Positions 9,076 through 21,410 of a DNA stretch of 64,000 nt are shown here, in pieces. A program made the position numbers and the translations under genes. Source of the DNA: Tachinus rufipes. Taxonomy: Eukaryota; Arthropoda; Insecta; Coleoptera; Staphylinidae. The notes beneath the pieces are model-generated. The model was given only the letters and a program-made list of their open reading frames with translations, searched no databases and had not been told where the DNA came from. The stretch covers positions 91,339,396 to 91,403,395 of the forward strand of contig OZ010745.1 of NCBI GenBank assembly GCA_963932245.1. Reading direction: 5' to 3'. Numbering within the stretch: position 1 is the stretch's first letter; each line of letters starts with the position of its first letter.

Positions 9076-11109
9076 TAAGTTTTTGGAAAATTTTTCACAA
9101 AATTTAAAAATCTACTAACAATTCAAATATTTAAGAAATTTAATAATTGTTACAGCTATAAAATTTCCATGGTTCAGCAATATACCAATATAATTATAAT
9201 TCATTCATAAATACATTTAATGTACTATTTCCTATAGAATTAAAGCAAAACTCTCATAAACTATTATAATAGTTTGACATTTAATCTCTATTAAAAAAGT
9301 GATTAAGATATAATGAATATGTATCAACCTTTGATCCTTAATATTAATAGATTTATTAATTAATATATAAATACACATAACTACAATAGTTTTCATTTGT
9401 TAAATAAGTATTAAATTTACATAATTTATTTGAAATTGCGTAATGAATAATAGAACATATAACAATATGCCTAGTTTTCCGTTACATAGCGATTGTTACG
9501 ATTTGCAGTTCCGGTTCACTAATAAGACCCCGTTGTTATACAAAACTTGTTATTCTCTTCCTAGTCTTTCCGAAACCCCAATGTTTCTCACAATTTAAAA
9601 TAATATACAGAATCATACCCTCCAACCTTTCCATGCATTTAGCATATTGTGAAAAGGCGACGGGAATCATTACCATTGAAAGATTTGCACTTAAATAGAC
9701 TTTTAAATTTATTATTATTTAATTAAACTTCTTTCATAAAGCTTTTCCCACTGCAAGAACGGCAAATTATGGAAATAACGACGATTTCTTTAAAGAAACT
9801 TTTTATGAAATTATAAAACAAACCTTTATCATTTTATAACGATAATGATTTGCATGTAATTTAACTTTGATATTTATGTCATGTTATGGATAACCCTTCA
9901 AGGAAACGAAAAAGAAAAATCTATATAGTACTATAATTCATTGATCTCAGTAACTACAATCATTGTTCTGTCGCAGCAGCTTTTTGATAAGATTAGATTA
10001 AAATATTAGACGTGTGTAATGGAATAAATACATATCATTTTACCGCCTTATAAGCAGCCATGAAACCTAGTTTAATATTACTAATAACATTTATTAACAA
10101 AAACCACTTTATATTATAAATATATACTTACGCTATTGTAATTGTAACTCTTTTATATTTTTAGCAGTAATTTTTCCAGATAATAGTTCTAAAAATAAAT
10201 TTGATATATTAATCGGTCATTTGTGTGAGATATCATAAATTCGATTTTGAAAGTGCCCAGAGTAAAATTCTATTTGACTATGTATATTCTATTTATTGTG
10301 CTTTCTTTGAAGAGTTACGAAAATTGTATATTACATTTTTTAAATTGATTTTTGACAATGTTTTGTTAGAATGGAGTTTTGTCGATCTTTCAATAGTGAA
10401 AAAACTTAACTTGCACCTACAAAATATTAAACTGTATAATTTGTTGCCCAGATAAATTTTTGTCAAAAAAGAACATTATTTTTTGTTTAAAAGTTTCATA
10501 AATATTTCTAGATATGAGTAGATCGTAAATTTACTTTTTACAACATACCTTAATAGCTTATTGTGCTTCTTTCAGTGAAAACCTGAAACATTTAGTTGAA
10601 CTGATTTGTAGATAGCGTAATAAAAATATAATTAATTTTGCGACTAAATTGAGAACTGCTTTTACTGAGTAAAAATGCTGGTCATATCTAGCTATCCAAC
10701 CCCAAACATAATCTTATGTTCGTAATACAGTTTCGATCATTTAGTCGTCGATTTTACATCTTCTACATATAGGTTTAGTTTCAATTTTTATTTATGCAAA
10801 TCTTTTCTTAGTTTATACAAGATAATAAAATGTGCAAGATTTTTGCATAATCGTAAATAATAGTTGGTTATTGTTGTATTTTTAGTTTTTGTTGCTATTT
10901 TATTTTATCACTGTAATTTTGGTGCGTTTGATATGTTAATTCTTAGTAATGTTAAGGTTTTTTAATAAATAATAATAGATCTTTTTTTGTCAGCTTAATA
11001 ATCTTGACACTGCCTAATTATCCAAACTAGTAGATTATATTGAATCGTGCAAATCATGTAAGTAGTCTTTTACTCCAAAACTTTTAAGAATTTTTGATTT
11101 TAGGTTTTA
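9076..11109. other. About 2 kb without recognised features
   Basis: AT-rich DNA. Open frames of up to 76 codons (for example 10225-10455) show no familiar motif and look like chance frames. Confidence 0.4.
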
Positions 11110-13715
11110 TTGTTCATATACCTTTTTCTTCTTCATGTGCCGTCTCCATTCCGGAGGTTGGCTATCATCATTACTACTTTGATTTTGAAAACTGCCGCCC
11201 TAAACAGATCAGCTGACGTGACCTTAAACCAATTTCTCACATTACTAAGCCAAGACATTTTTCTCGCTTTGATAGATCTTTTTCCCACAATTTTTCCTTG
11301 AATTATGGAGTTGGAGAATTTCATATTTCGGACCTCTCATGGTGTGGCCGAGATATTGCAGTTTTCTTTTTTTCACTTCCAGTAGGATCTCTCTGTCTTT
11401 CTACATTCTTCTCAGAACCTCCGCGTTGGTCGCATGGACAGAACCCATGCAATTCTCAACATCCTACAGTAGGCCTACATCTCAAAGGCTTCTAATTTCC
11501 TCTCACAATACACGTTGAGGGTTCAAGCTTCCACACCATATAAAAGGACTGGGAATACGTAACATTTGAGCATCCGAGTTCTGAGTTCCAGGCTCAAGTC
11601 GCGACTACAGAGCAGTTTTTTAATCTTCACAAAGGATGCACGGGCTTACTCAATGCAAATCCTTATTTCTGCGCAGTAGTCCACGGCGCGCGCCGTCGAC
11701 GTTTGCATCTAGATAGTTATACCTCTCGACTCTTTCCAGACTTTTATCTTCCACATACAGATGTTCATTTGGTGCTTCAGTTTTGGTGACAATTATGTAT
11801 TTGGTCTTTTTAACATTGAGTGTCAGCCCATATTCTCGACTAACTGTGACAACGTTATTCAGCATATTTTGAAGGTCTTGCATGTTTTCGGCGAGAAGTA
11901 CTGTTCGTCAGCGTAATGCAAGTTGTTCAGTGAGGTGCCGTTAACACGTATTCCGCCGTCCTCTCTTTCGAGGGCCTCGGTGAAGATTTCTTTTGAATAG
12001 ATGTTAAAGAGGAGTGGAGAGAGAACACACTCTTGTCTGACTCCTTTCTTGATCTCAACGGCTTTTGTTAGTTTAGATTGGACGCGATCGGACGCGCTTT
12101 GGTTTATGTACAGTTTTACTATTATTTGTATATCTCTTGTGTCGAGGTTTTTTCGTTCAAAAGCTTCTATTAGTTGTTTGTGCCTCATTTTATCAAATGC
12201 TTTATTTTAATCTATAAAACAGGCGTATACCTTTTGGTTGACATCCACACACCGTTGCATCAAGACGTTGTAGGCAAACAAGGCTTCCCTTGTTCTAACT
12301 CCTTTTTTAAAGCCAAACTGGGTATCCCTTATTCCTTCTTTCAGTTTCTTGTAAATCTTACGGTGGATGACTTTGAGAAAGATCTTTAGAGTGTGGCTCA
12401 TTAGGCTAATCGTACGGTGTTCTTTGCATTTTTTGGCATTATGCTTCTTATTAATTGTGACAAACGTTGACTGAAGCCAATCTTGTGATATTATTCCTGT
12501 TTTATAGATCTTATCAAATAGAGAGGTTATAGCATCTAAATGTTGCTCTTCAATCATCTTAAGCACATCTGCATGCAGATCGTCAGGGCCAGGAACTTTT
12601 CCATCTTTGGCTGATTTTATTGCTGCTTGTACTTCTTCTTTTAAAATAGGTGATCCAGTGTCATTCATACTGTTAGTAGTTATCTCTTTTCTTTGATCAT
12701 TGAAAAGGGATTTGACGTAATCTTCCCATAGTGTCAGTTGATCTTCAATATCCAGCACAATGTTTCCTTCTTCATTTGTAAGGATGTATGATTTTTGTTT
12801 TTGACCAATTCCAATGAACTCTTTTATTTTCTTATATATGTTATGAGAGTTGTGCAATTTCTGCAGATTTTCTATCTCAGTTCATTTCTCTTTCAGCCAC
12901 TTTTCCTTAGCTTGTCGACATTTATATTTGATCTCCTTCTGTACTTCTTTATACTTTTGTGTGTCTGAATTTTTTAGGTTTCTCTTTTCTTCCATAAGCT
13001 TTAATATTTTGTTGGTCATCCAATTTTTTTGGTTTGTTCTTTTCTCAGCTTTCAGATGTTTCTTACAATGTTCTATGATGGCTGACTTTAAATTTTGCCA
13101 CATGTCTTCAAGTAGATTCTGAGTTGTCGAACGGGTGTTTATTAATTTATTTAGGTTTTCATTTATCTTCTGGTGCACCTTAGCTTTCACGTTATTATTT
13201 CTTAGTAGGCTGGTATCAATAGGTGGTTTGACGAGACTTTCAGCTTCTTGAGTTTCTCCATAAAATCTCCGCAACAAGAAGATTATGATCTGAGCCTATA
13301 TCTACTCCTGGGTATGTTTTGGCACTTTTCATTTCATTTCTGTATCTCTGATTGACGAGAATATAATTGATTTGATTTCTGACTAAACGTTCTTTATTGT
13401 TTTGTGGCGATTTCCAAATGTACAGGCGACGTTTTGGTAATTTGAAAAAGGTATTAGTTATTACCATGCATTTTTCTTGACAGAATTGTAGGAGACGATA
13501 TCCTCTTTGCATTTAGGTCCCCCAGGAGTACAGTGACATTTTTGTTTTTAGTCAATTTCATGACCTCATCAATGTCTTTGTAGAAGGATTCCACTTCTTC
13601 GTCATTTTTATCCGTTGTCGAGGCGTACACTTGAATTAGGTTGAGTGTTTCATAGTATGTTTCGAGTTGCAAAAGCAAAACACGGGGAGATAAGGGTATA
13701 AAGTTCTTCACAGAT
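11110..13715 (-). pseudogene. RTE-type LINE, endonuclease to C-terminus
   Basis: This is one of the longest copies. Reading leftward: endonuclease from about 13711 (LIQVYASTTDKNDEEVESFY, VTVLLGDLNAK, then KTYPGVDIGSDHNLLVAEI with the SDH motif). The linker follows (13277-12882). The RT runs from 12857 (GPDDLHADVLKMIEEQ, RTISLMSHTLKIFLKVIHRK, FGFKKGVRTREALFAY, VYACFID) through VRQECVLSPLLFNIYSKEIF. The active site reads NNLHYAD and then shifts: restoring one base after 11905 gives YADD followed by TVLLAEN, continuous with the next frame. The thumb (EYGLTLNVKKTKYIIV) and the tail (MSWLSNVRNWFKVTSADLFR, MMIANLRNG) complete it. The endonuclease N-terminus is truncated. Breaks include the 1-bp deletion and several stops. 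Confidence 0.92.
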
Positions 13716-15059
13716 CTCCTAAGAGTTTTGTCATGTATACATTGTACAATATTTGAATAACAAAATCTCTAATTGCGCTTTTAGTCTAAACGTTTTTAAT
13801 ATTTAGAATCTGTTAAAATTATTCACATATAGACAAAAATAAGTCTTTTGGGTGTGACAAAGTACATTGATGATGAAGTCATTGAGATGCTTCACAATTG
13901 TCTGAAATTATTTACACATAAGCCAAAAGGGATCTTAAAGGTGTATAAAACAAAGTACATTGACATTGAAGTCATTGAAGTACTTGACAGTTGTAGCATG
14001 CTAAGTACGCTGTTAAAGTTGGGGTTGTACTCAGCTTAAGAACGTTTGGAAAAATGGCGAGTCGTAGCATTGACGTGCTGATGTACGAGATAGACCGGAC
14101 AGTCTCGAGCGGAGCACAGTGGGAAAAAAGCAAATTGAATCAGGACAAAGAAAGAAGTTCTGCAGTAAAGTAATACTGTTAAACGATTTAACGACATTGT
14201 AGCAAAATGAATTAAAGTTAAGTTAATTAATATACGTAAACGCTTGGTGTGGTGGATGGGGCGATTGTTGCATCAGTTTTATAAAAAAAGCAAATTTAAA
14301 TGACTAGGCATAAAAATATTTAAAAAATCAAAACTTCCACTTCCACTATCAATAAAAGTTCTTTATTGAGTAAGCTAGCTGTGCCATGTTATCGGCGCGC
14401 CTTTCAAAGATAGAAAAGGTACTTCTCTATTTTTAAAATGCGTTGCCTTGAGAGCAAATAGTTTCAACTTTGAATTATTAAATACATTGTGGAGACGTTG
14501 TAGCTGCATGTTATGTTAGTCCAAAACAAGTCCTCAAAAAACATTATTAAGCGTAAAGATTGTCAGAGCGATTTTCTGTGCACAGTACAATAAGGTAGGT
14601 TGGAGTCACTAATGGTCGATCTCACCGACACTTCTTAAATCTGTTACTTAAATTTTATATACGTCTCACCAGTCATTTATAACAGATACTTACGCTATAG
14701 TAGAGTTTATGACAGTTTCTGACTATCAAGCGGCATACCAGATATTACCCAATATACATTATATTGACTCTAAACTTGGCGTGCGCTTTCGTTGTATTGT
14801 GTGTACAACTTAGTATTAATATAACCATACAATTTGTGTTTGTTGATATTTGAGGTTGCTTATTGGTTTCTGAAAATAACAGAAACTGAGACATTGATTT
14901 TAAATGAGAAAATAAAATATAAATTACAGATAAAAAATCTAAAACCTGAATTAGCTATCTTTAACTGTTATTTGACTAAAAGACTTTGTCATATTATAGT
15001 TTAATCTTTTCTAAATGTACTGGTAAAAAACTAAATCGATTATCAAATTATTTGTAGAA
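13716..15059. other. No recognised gene; short tandem duplication
   Basis: The frame at 13848-14039 (63 codons) contains a duplicated motif, TKYIDDEVIEMLHNC and TKYIDIEVIEVLDSC, with period about 93 bp (ACAAAGTACATTGA at 13857 and 13950). No family was recognised. The rest, to 15059, shows nothing identifiable. Confidence 0.4.
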
Positions 15060-15710
15060 GCAGCAATGAAGCCAAAGTTGCCGTTTTTGTTAAAATACTA
15101 AATCAAAGTAGCGGCCGGTGTGAAGAAGTGGTATGTACACCAAGTTATAAACATAAAAGAAGCACAAAAAACTACAGCAAATCAACACAGGTTTTCAAGT
15201 TTATTTAAATGGCTTTCAAAATGCTAAAGGAGCCAAATAAGAATGCGAAAAAATAATTTGACCAGCACAATTTACCAAATACAGTTGCTTATTTATAGAT
15301 AAATCTAAATGCACATTATTTTCTACGAACGAACGTATGCAAGTATACCGCAAACACGTTAAAATTTATAGTTCGGGAAAAATCAGTTTAGTTGGAAAAA
15401 CAACTAATTATTATTAAAAATAAGCCTGTGAATGCAGAATGGTACTTAAATAATATTTTAAAGCCTATTGTTGTACCATATGCGCAGGTGTTTGGATATG
15501 TCTATTCTTGTGGACGATAATGCTTGAAACGCAACTGTAAATAAACTGGCCAGCAGTCTCACTAGATATAAATCCTATATATCATACATGAAAATATATC
15601 TGGAAAAGCAACTTAAATATTGCCAAAAGCCACTACACACTTTAGACATGCTTAAAGAAATGTTGCCAAAAGAGTGGGACATCATTCCTCAAAATATTAA
15701 TAGCTAAGTG
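15060..15710 (+). pseudogene. Tc1-like transposase relic
   Basis: DDE-domain pieces of a Tc1/mariner-superfamily transposase occur in order on the plus strand across several frames. A DKSKCTLFSTNERMQVYRKH segment stands at the first Asp. EWYLNNILKPIVVPYAQ follows, then ILVDDNA for the second Asp. INWPAVSLDINPI (15541-15579) replaces the usual WPA-SPDLNPIEH, and TLDMLKEMLPKEWDIIPQNI is the C-terminal helix region. The family cuts and pastes DNA at TA. The N-terminal HTH is not discernible. The usual Glu after NPI cannot be placed in one clean frame. No terminal inverted repeats were found. It is clearly dead, judging by many stops. Confidence 0.78.
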
Positions 15711-16440
15711 CATACAAAGTATGATTTTTATTTGAACATATATATACTTAACATATGCACTATAAAACAAAGTCTATATGTTTTCATTTGTTGAAACGTA
15801 AACAAATTTGGGAAAAATATCAAAAACTCTTAAAGTGTAGTATCTAAGCAACGCTTAAGATATGTTAGTTTTGGTTTCAAGACTTTTTTTATTAAATTTG
15901 CATTTTTGAGTGATTTCTTACGTTTTAGAGCAAACCACGCGTAAATGTTTGGACTTTTATCTGCAACTGTAATTTTTTTGCAATAAATGAATGCAAAAAA
16001 AAACTTTATTTATACAGATTCTTTTGTGGGACCCGTTTTTTTGAACAAATTTTAAATTTATAAAAATACGTCTAATTTGACCAAACTGTATCAAGCAGCG
16101 TAAAACATTTATTAACTGGACTAAAATCTACCGCGCGGAGAGCGTTGTGGTCGCTGTATTAGTTAACGCTAAAGAATTGCCGGGTTTAGTCACCAAGTCA
16201 TGTTGAGGTGCTTCTAGTAGTAATGTTAGAAAAATATGAAATCCTATCACATCTACAAGAATATCGGTGAACTTTTTTTCTAGAAACATATTGACACATA
16301 CAGTGCCATTTTTAAATTAAAATTGGTTTTTATAGGACAAAACGCTAACCAACTCAATATCCAAACAATAAGATTTCTGTTGAGGTTAGGGTAATAAAAA
16401 ATTTATACTTTATTGTGCTGATTTTATTTTTATATATTAA
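15711..16440. other. AT-rich, no recognised gene
   Basis: No coding similarity seen. The downstream end may belong to the unknown repeat carrying the hammerhead-like motif. Confidence 0.4.
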
Positions 16441-16470
16441 GACCGGTTTCGGCGGTTAGGCCATCATCAG
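16441..16470 (-). ncRNA. Hammerhead-ribozyme-like core motif
   Basis: On the minus strand the sequence contains CTGATGA (complement of 16464-16470), a 13-nt segment that can form a GGC/GCC stem, then GAAAC (complement of 16446-16450) followed by CGGTC. CUGAUGA, stem II and GAAA in this order are the invariant core of the hammerhead ribozyme, and GUC is the preferred cleavage triplet. Palindromic ACCGGT could act as a very short helix III. Type I hammerheads with minimal helix III are known from Penelope-like retroelements and retrozymes. Against it: one extra U sits between the core and stem II, and helix I would have only 2-3 A-U pairs. The surrounding repeat is not identified. Confidence 0.4.
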
Positions 16471-16814
16471 TTTTTTCTTTTCTTTTCACAGGTGTTGTTG
16501 AATAAGATTTCTGTCAACATTATTTTTATATGTTGAACTACGTACAATATGTCTTAATTTTTTGGGTTAAAGACTTGGAGTTATATTTGATAAGTAAAAA
16601 ATTAATGAAGAACTAAATAAAAACGCCACTTTTTAAAAATTAATTACGGAAAAACGCTTATTTCTTAAGTTTAAAAAAAAATAAGAACACAGATTGGACT
16701 TTCTTCTACAATGTGTGAAAATTTTATTGAATTATATTTAGGCGTTTTTTAGCCAAGTTTGATTCTGTGAACCCTTATAACAGCGCAACTTTTTTTTTTT
16801 CCCCCTTAAGTAAA

Positions 16815-18960
16815 ATTTTATCTAAGATGTTTTTTGATGAGTTGGTGGTTGATTAATATTTTGCATCTTGTGATATTGTTTTTGCTAATGACCATTAGTT
16901 TTGTTTTGTTAATGTTAATATCCAATTCTTGTCTTTTTCTTTGCTTTCTGTCACTCTATCCATTAGTAGTTGAAGATTCTCCTGATTGTCTGCAAATATT
17001 ACAGTGTCGTCTGCGTATAGTTATTTAGCCTTTCTTCGTTTAACGCAATTCTTACATCTATATCTTTTAAAGCCTCTCTAAAGATGTATTTTTGTATACC
17101 CCAGTCTCACTCCACGTAGAATTTCAGTAAAGATTTATGAATATTCTAAGATCTTTTTTGCCCAGTCCGATGTTTTATAATATTTGTATCATTCTATGAT
17201 GTTTAACCCTGTCAAAGGCTTTTAGGTGGTCAATGAAACATGCATAAATGTTACAATTTATATCTCTACATTTTTGGAATAGCACTTGGATGCTGAAGAT
17301 GGCTTCTCGTGTGCGCACTGCATTCCTGAAACCAAACTGTGTGGGTGATACTTGTTCCTTACAAGTTATATATGTTCTTCGGTGAGTGATCTTGAGAAAT
17401 TTTTTGAGTAAGTGGCTCATGAGGTTTATTGTTCTGTAAATTCCGATTGTAGCCAATTGTTGGGAATTGTACCCAAATTGTATATATTGTTGAACAGTGA
17501 TGTTAGCCATTTCGCATTTTCTTTACCAAGAAGCTTCAGCGCATTGGCTTGTTTATTGTCGGAACTTGTAACTTTGCCGTCTTTCATTGCTTTTATTGCA
17601 GATTGATCCTTTCTTATAATAATGCTTGATCCAATTCCTTCTCTTGTCTGTAGAGAATCAGGTCTGTTGTCCTGAAATAGTTGTTTCACATAGGTTTTCT
17701 ATGTTTTCTTGATCTCTTTTTGGATGATAATAATTTGTCTTTCATTATCTACTAATTTGTTAACGGTTTTTCTTCTATTCATTCTTGTACTTTCTTTGAT
17801 TTTTCTATGAACATTAAAACTATCGTATTTTTGTTGTAAAGTTTTTATGTTATTGCATGATTCTTTGGTTTGTTTTTCTTTTGCTTCTCCTATTTTTTTT
17901 CTAATTTCCTTGAGTATGATTTTATATTCACTTAAATCAATTTTTACACTTTTTCTTTTTTCCGTCATTTGTAGGATTTTGTTTGTAATCCGTGGTTTCT
18001 TTTTGTTAACATCTGGTTTTAGAATTATTTTTTTTTTATATTCTCGACTGTTGTGTTCAGTTTATCTAGTTTTGTGTCCGAATCCTCAGGCCCGATTTTC
18101 AGTTCTTCATTTAGATGTTCTTCAACTTGAGTTTTTATTAAGGGATCTTTTATTTTTTGTAGGTCATACCTCTTGTTATTTTTTGCACTTTTTTTTTATT
18201 TTTGCTCTAAAAACACATACTACAGGGTTATAGTCAGATTATATGTCAGCTCCTGGGTAACTTTTGCTGATATGCAGCTATTTCTATATCTTTTGTTTAC
18301 AAGAATATAATCAATCTGGTTTTTTATTATATTTTTAGGTGAGTTTTTTGGTGACCCACGTATATAGCCTTCTTGGTGGAAGTGTAAAAAATGTATTTGT
18401 TACTATATATTGTTGTTCTTCTGCAAACATGCTCAGCATTCCTTTCTGCAAACCCGAAGGCACCTATAGATTTGCCCTGTGTTTCTTCTCCACTTTTGCG
18501 TTGAAATCTCCCATTATTATTGTTATTTCTTGTGTTGGGATTTTTCTTAGTATATGTATAATTTGTGAGTAAAAATCTTTTACTTCTTTATCGCTGTGTT
18601 CTGTTGTTGGGGCATATACTTAAATAATAAAGTTTACCCAGCGCATTTCACTTATTCCTATTATTCAAATCTTCATCCTTTCCATCTCCCGTATGGCATT
18701 ATTGATTTTTCCTGGTTGTGCCATAGTTCTGACATTCTAAGTGCCTATTTTGAACTTGGTACTTATTTGTATCTTCTCTATCATATCTTTGGTAAAAAGT
18801 GTCCCTTCCGGAGATCCGATTGAGAGACAAATTGCTTCGGATAATTTATTTTTGAACACAGCCATGACGGTTGTTACTAGAGATTATCCGTTTGGATCTT
18901 TAATACGTTGGTTTTTTGTTCCCTTACGTATTCTTATGCCGTTTACCATTTAGCTGGTCC
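16815..18960 (-). pseudogene. RTE-type LINE ORF, endonuclease and RT
   Basis: Reading leftward, an ATG near 18953 opens MVNGIRIRKG. The endonuclease starts at GT-NVRTMAQPGKINNAI and IIGISEMRW, then jumps directly to VYAPTTEHSDKEVKDF; about 60 residues of endonuclease are deleted there. EITIIMGDFNAKVE, FAEEQQYIVTNTFFTLPPRR and the linker (17968-17699) follow. The RT shows NALKLLGKENAKWLTSLFNN, RTINLMSHLLKKFLKITHRR, FGFRNAVRTREAIFS, IYACFIDHLKAFDRV, and a YADDTVIFAD box intact at 17006-17017 but in a shifted frame. The thumb (LMVISKNNITRCKILINHQ) ends near 16820; the C-terminal tail is absent. The YADD and its downstream context are well kept although frameshifts kill the copy. Confidence 0.9.
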
Positions 18961-19172
18961 GCCTTTAGGGCCGGTTTCTTAGTCCTAGGACAAAAGAGTT
19001 CCTTTCCACTAGTTGGTTTGTCCACCCGTAGCTGTTGACCATCTAGTGGGGACTACTTATACCGGTAGTTACTCGATTGACAGAGCCTCGTTGGTTATCT
19101 TGCAGGGTGCGTCGCATGCAGGTGAGGTTGTCATTTGGGCAGCCTTGTTCACTACCCTTTACACCCCTACTA
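18961..19172 (-). other. 5' leader of the RTE element
   Basis: The untranslated leader upstream of the ORF. Its outer end, GGTGTAAAGGGTAGTGAACA (complement of about 19153-19172), and the block CAAATGACAACCTC recur at the 5' end of the RTE near 6940-7005, so this looks like a true element start. A sequence like CCCGTAGCTGTT (about 19026) recurs near 28889 at the 5' end of a third copy. Confidence 0.65.
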
Positions 19173-19224
19173 CTTGTTGTTGTCTTTTTTTTATTATTAA
19201 TTTTTTTGCTTTTCAACGTAGGTT

Positions 19225-19415
19225 CCGACTTTAAAGATTTGTTGAGACCAGGCATCAGCTTTTCTATACCTTCCACATACCACGTTGCCGCCTGGATTGT
19301 CAACCAATGTTGTACAAGTGTTTTTAGCTCCTCGTTACTGTTGACCTTCTGTTTTTCCAACCATTTTTTCATCTTTCTGAAGTTGTTTGGTGCGAAGTCC
19401 GGGCTGGTGTTTGAA
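19225..19415 (-). pseudogene. Mariner transposase C-terminal fragment
   Basis: The minus strand reads NTSPDFAPNNFRKMKKWLE, then VNSNEELKTLVQHWLTIQAA and TWYVEGIEKLMPGLNKSLKS. This aligns with the mariner C-terminus (SPDLAPSDFHLFPKMKKWLGG, then EEL, then FYEEGIEKLVPR). It includes the third catalytic Asp (SPDFAP; mariner is DD34D). The N-terminal two thirds are absent. The frame then runs on into the RTE leader, so the present 109-codon frame is chimeric and has no meaning as a protein. Confidence 0.82.
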
Positions 19416-21410
19416 CAACTTTAACTCGAAATTTTTTAAAAGTTCCAGAATTCACGAACTTCATTTGTGTGGAGCTTTAATTGTAGTGGCGTTGATAAAA
19501 CCACGTTCGTATAAAAACTATGTTGCGTAATGGCTTACCTGGTTAGGAAGTACTCACAGATAGATTACTAAACGCTATTCCGCAAGCGCTATTTTAATAT
19601 AGCTTGTTTAAATTGAGCACCAAACTATTTACTTTGTTTTGATAGTTCAACAGTTTAAAACAAAATAAATAAAAAAAATGTTAAAACATGTTTTAAACAG
19701 TATTTTTAATTGTTTGTTGTGCGCAGACGCAAGTAGAAAATGTTTTGTTTTTGCAAGAGATGGCGCAGTTGAACAATTCTACTGACACGGCTGCTTGAGC
19801 GTGTATGTTGCTAAAATTGTCAAATCATATCAAAACAAACCAAAACGCTATTTATGTTTTATATTTTTCGGAGGTAAATAACTAAATATTAAAAACAAAC
19901 ACTAATTAAAAAAAAACAATGTTTTAAACATGTTTAATAAAACTGTTTAAAACAAAATCGTCTAAACATTGTTTTAAACTAGTTTAAAACAAAAGTTTAA
20001 AACAATTTGTTTTAAACATAACAAATAACATAAAATATATAGTCTAGTGCATACATTGTGAACCAAAATTATAATAAAAATAATCAAGAATTGGCCAGCA
20101 AACTGTTGTTAATTAAGACTTTTTGTAATGCACAAATTAAGTTAAAAACTTGGGATTTAATGCAAGTTTTTACATGTTTTAATTGCATAAAAAAGTGAAA
20201 TGAACTTATATGTTGTTGATAAAGAAAATTATTTTTTAAGCTATATGAAAGTTTTTAAAAGGTAATTACTGGGATTAAAATACAAAAACAATTAAACTTT
20301 TGTATGAAAGACATAAGAAGCTTTTTGAATGATAGTATTGTCGGCAAATGACTTGCCAACATTTAGAAATAGTGCAATAAGAAACAGAATGTAATGTTAA
20401 ATTCAAGTTTTATATTAGTATCAATGTGGTTACAGAACTTCACAATATTATATTTAAAACAAGAATAGTATCTAAAGAATTTCCAAAATCTACATTTATA
20501 AGAATATCAAAAAAACTAAATACTACAAAACTTTAAAAGCAATACCTAATTTGAATTCAGAAATGGAATTGAGATAACATTTGAATGTATTCAACATATA
20601 CTAGTATTACTTTTGACTACTAAATATATATATAAATATCGACACAAAAGATGAGAACTTATATTAGAACCAAACAAACGTCGTAAAGAATATCTCAATA
20701 TAAAGAAGCGTGATTTAATATTGAAAAGAGAAAATGCAATTGGCTTATAACACAAATAAAATGAGTAGCAAAATAAACAAAATTTGAGTGCTAATCTTAT
20801 CATTGACAATACTTGTATTAATTAAGTATCTGCATTTAAGGAACAAACAACAAAAAATTAAAGCAATATACAAAAAAGCAGAACTGATTTTCTTAAATTG
20901 AAAGACTTGTTCTAAAACTTTAAATTGATTAAAGTCAACGACTTCCAAATAAACTTTAGGCTTTTATGCTTTTCTATCTATAAAAGAATCTTAAACATTT
21001 TATGGACATGATTTTAAATTTTAAATGCAAAAGTATTACGAGCTCTAAAGTCATTGGCACTGTAAAATTTAAAAAACTAAAATGTTTAGAATATAGAGAC
21101 AAAATATGGTATAATACATTTAATAATTAAAAAAAAACAAATTGTAACTACTAATGGGTTTTATTTTAATAAAAATTTCTTTTGCGTCATTTAAAATAAA
21201 TTATACCCAATTATTTTACATTTGAATATGGCCTAATTTATTTATTATCTTTTTCAGATTTTACATTTGGCCAGTTTTATCTTACAAGGTAAATGTGGGT
21301 TTTAATAGATGTGTAATATATTGCACGAACATGGAAATCATCATGATAACAATTAAATATATCAAATTGTGGAAACCACAGAGATTAATTGGTTTGTAAA
21401 TTCATATGCG
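19416..21410. other. No recognised gene; palindrome-rich stretch at 19650-20035
   Basis: A run of motifs of the type GTTTTAAAC or GTTTAAAAC occurs on both sides of a spacer (19650-19705 and 19917-20030). This could be the ends of an unidentified inverted-repeat element. The rest is AT-rich with no recognised coding sequence. Confidence 0.4.
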
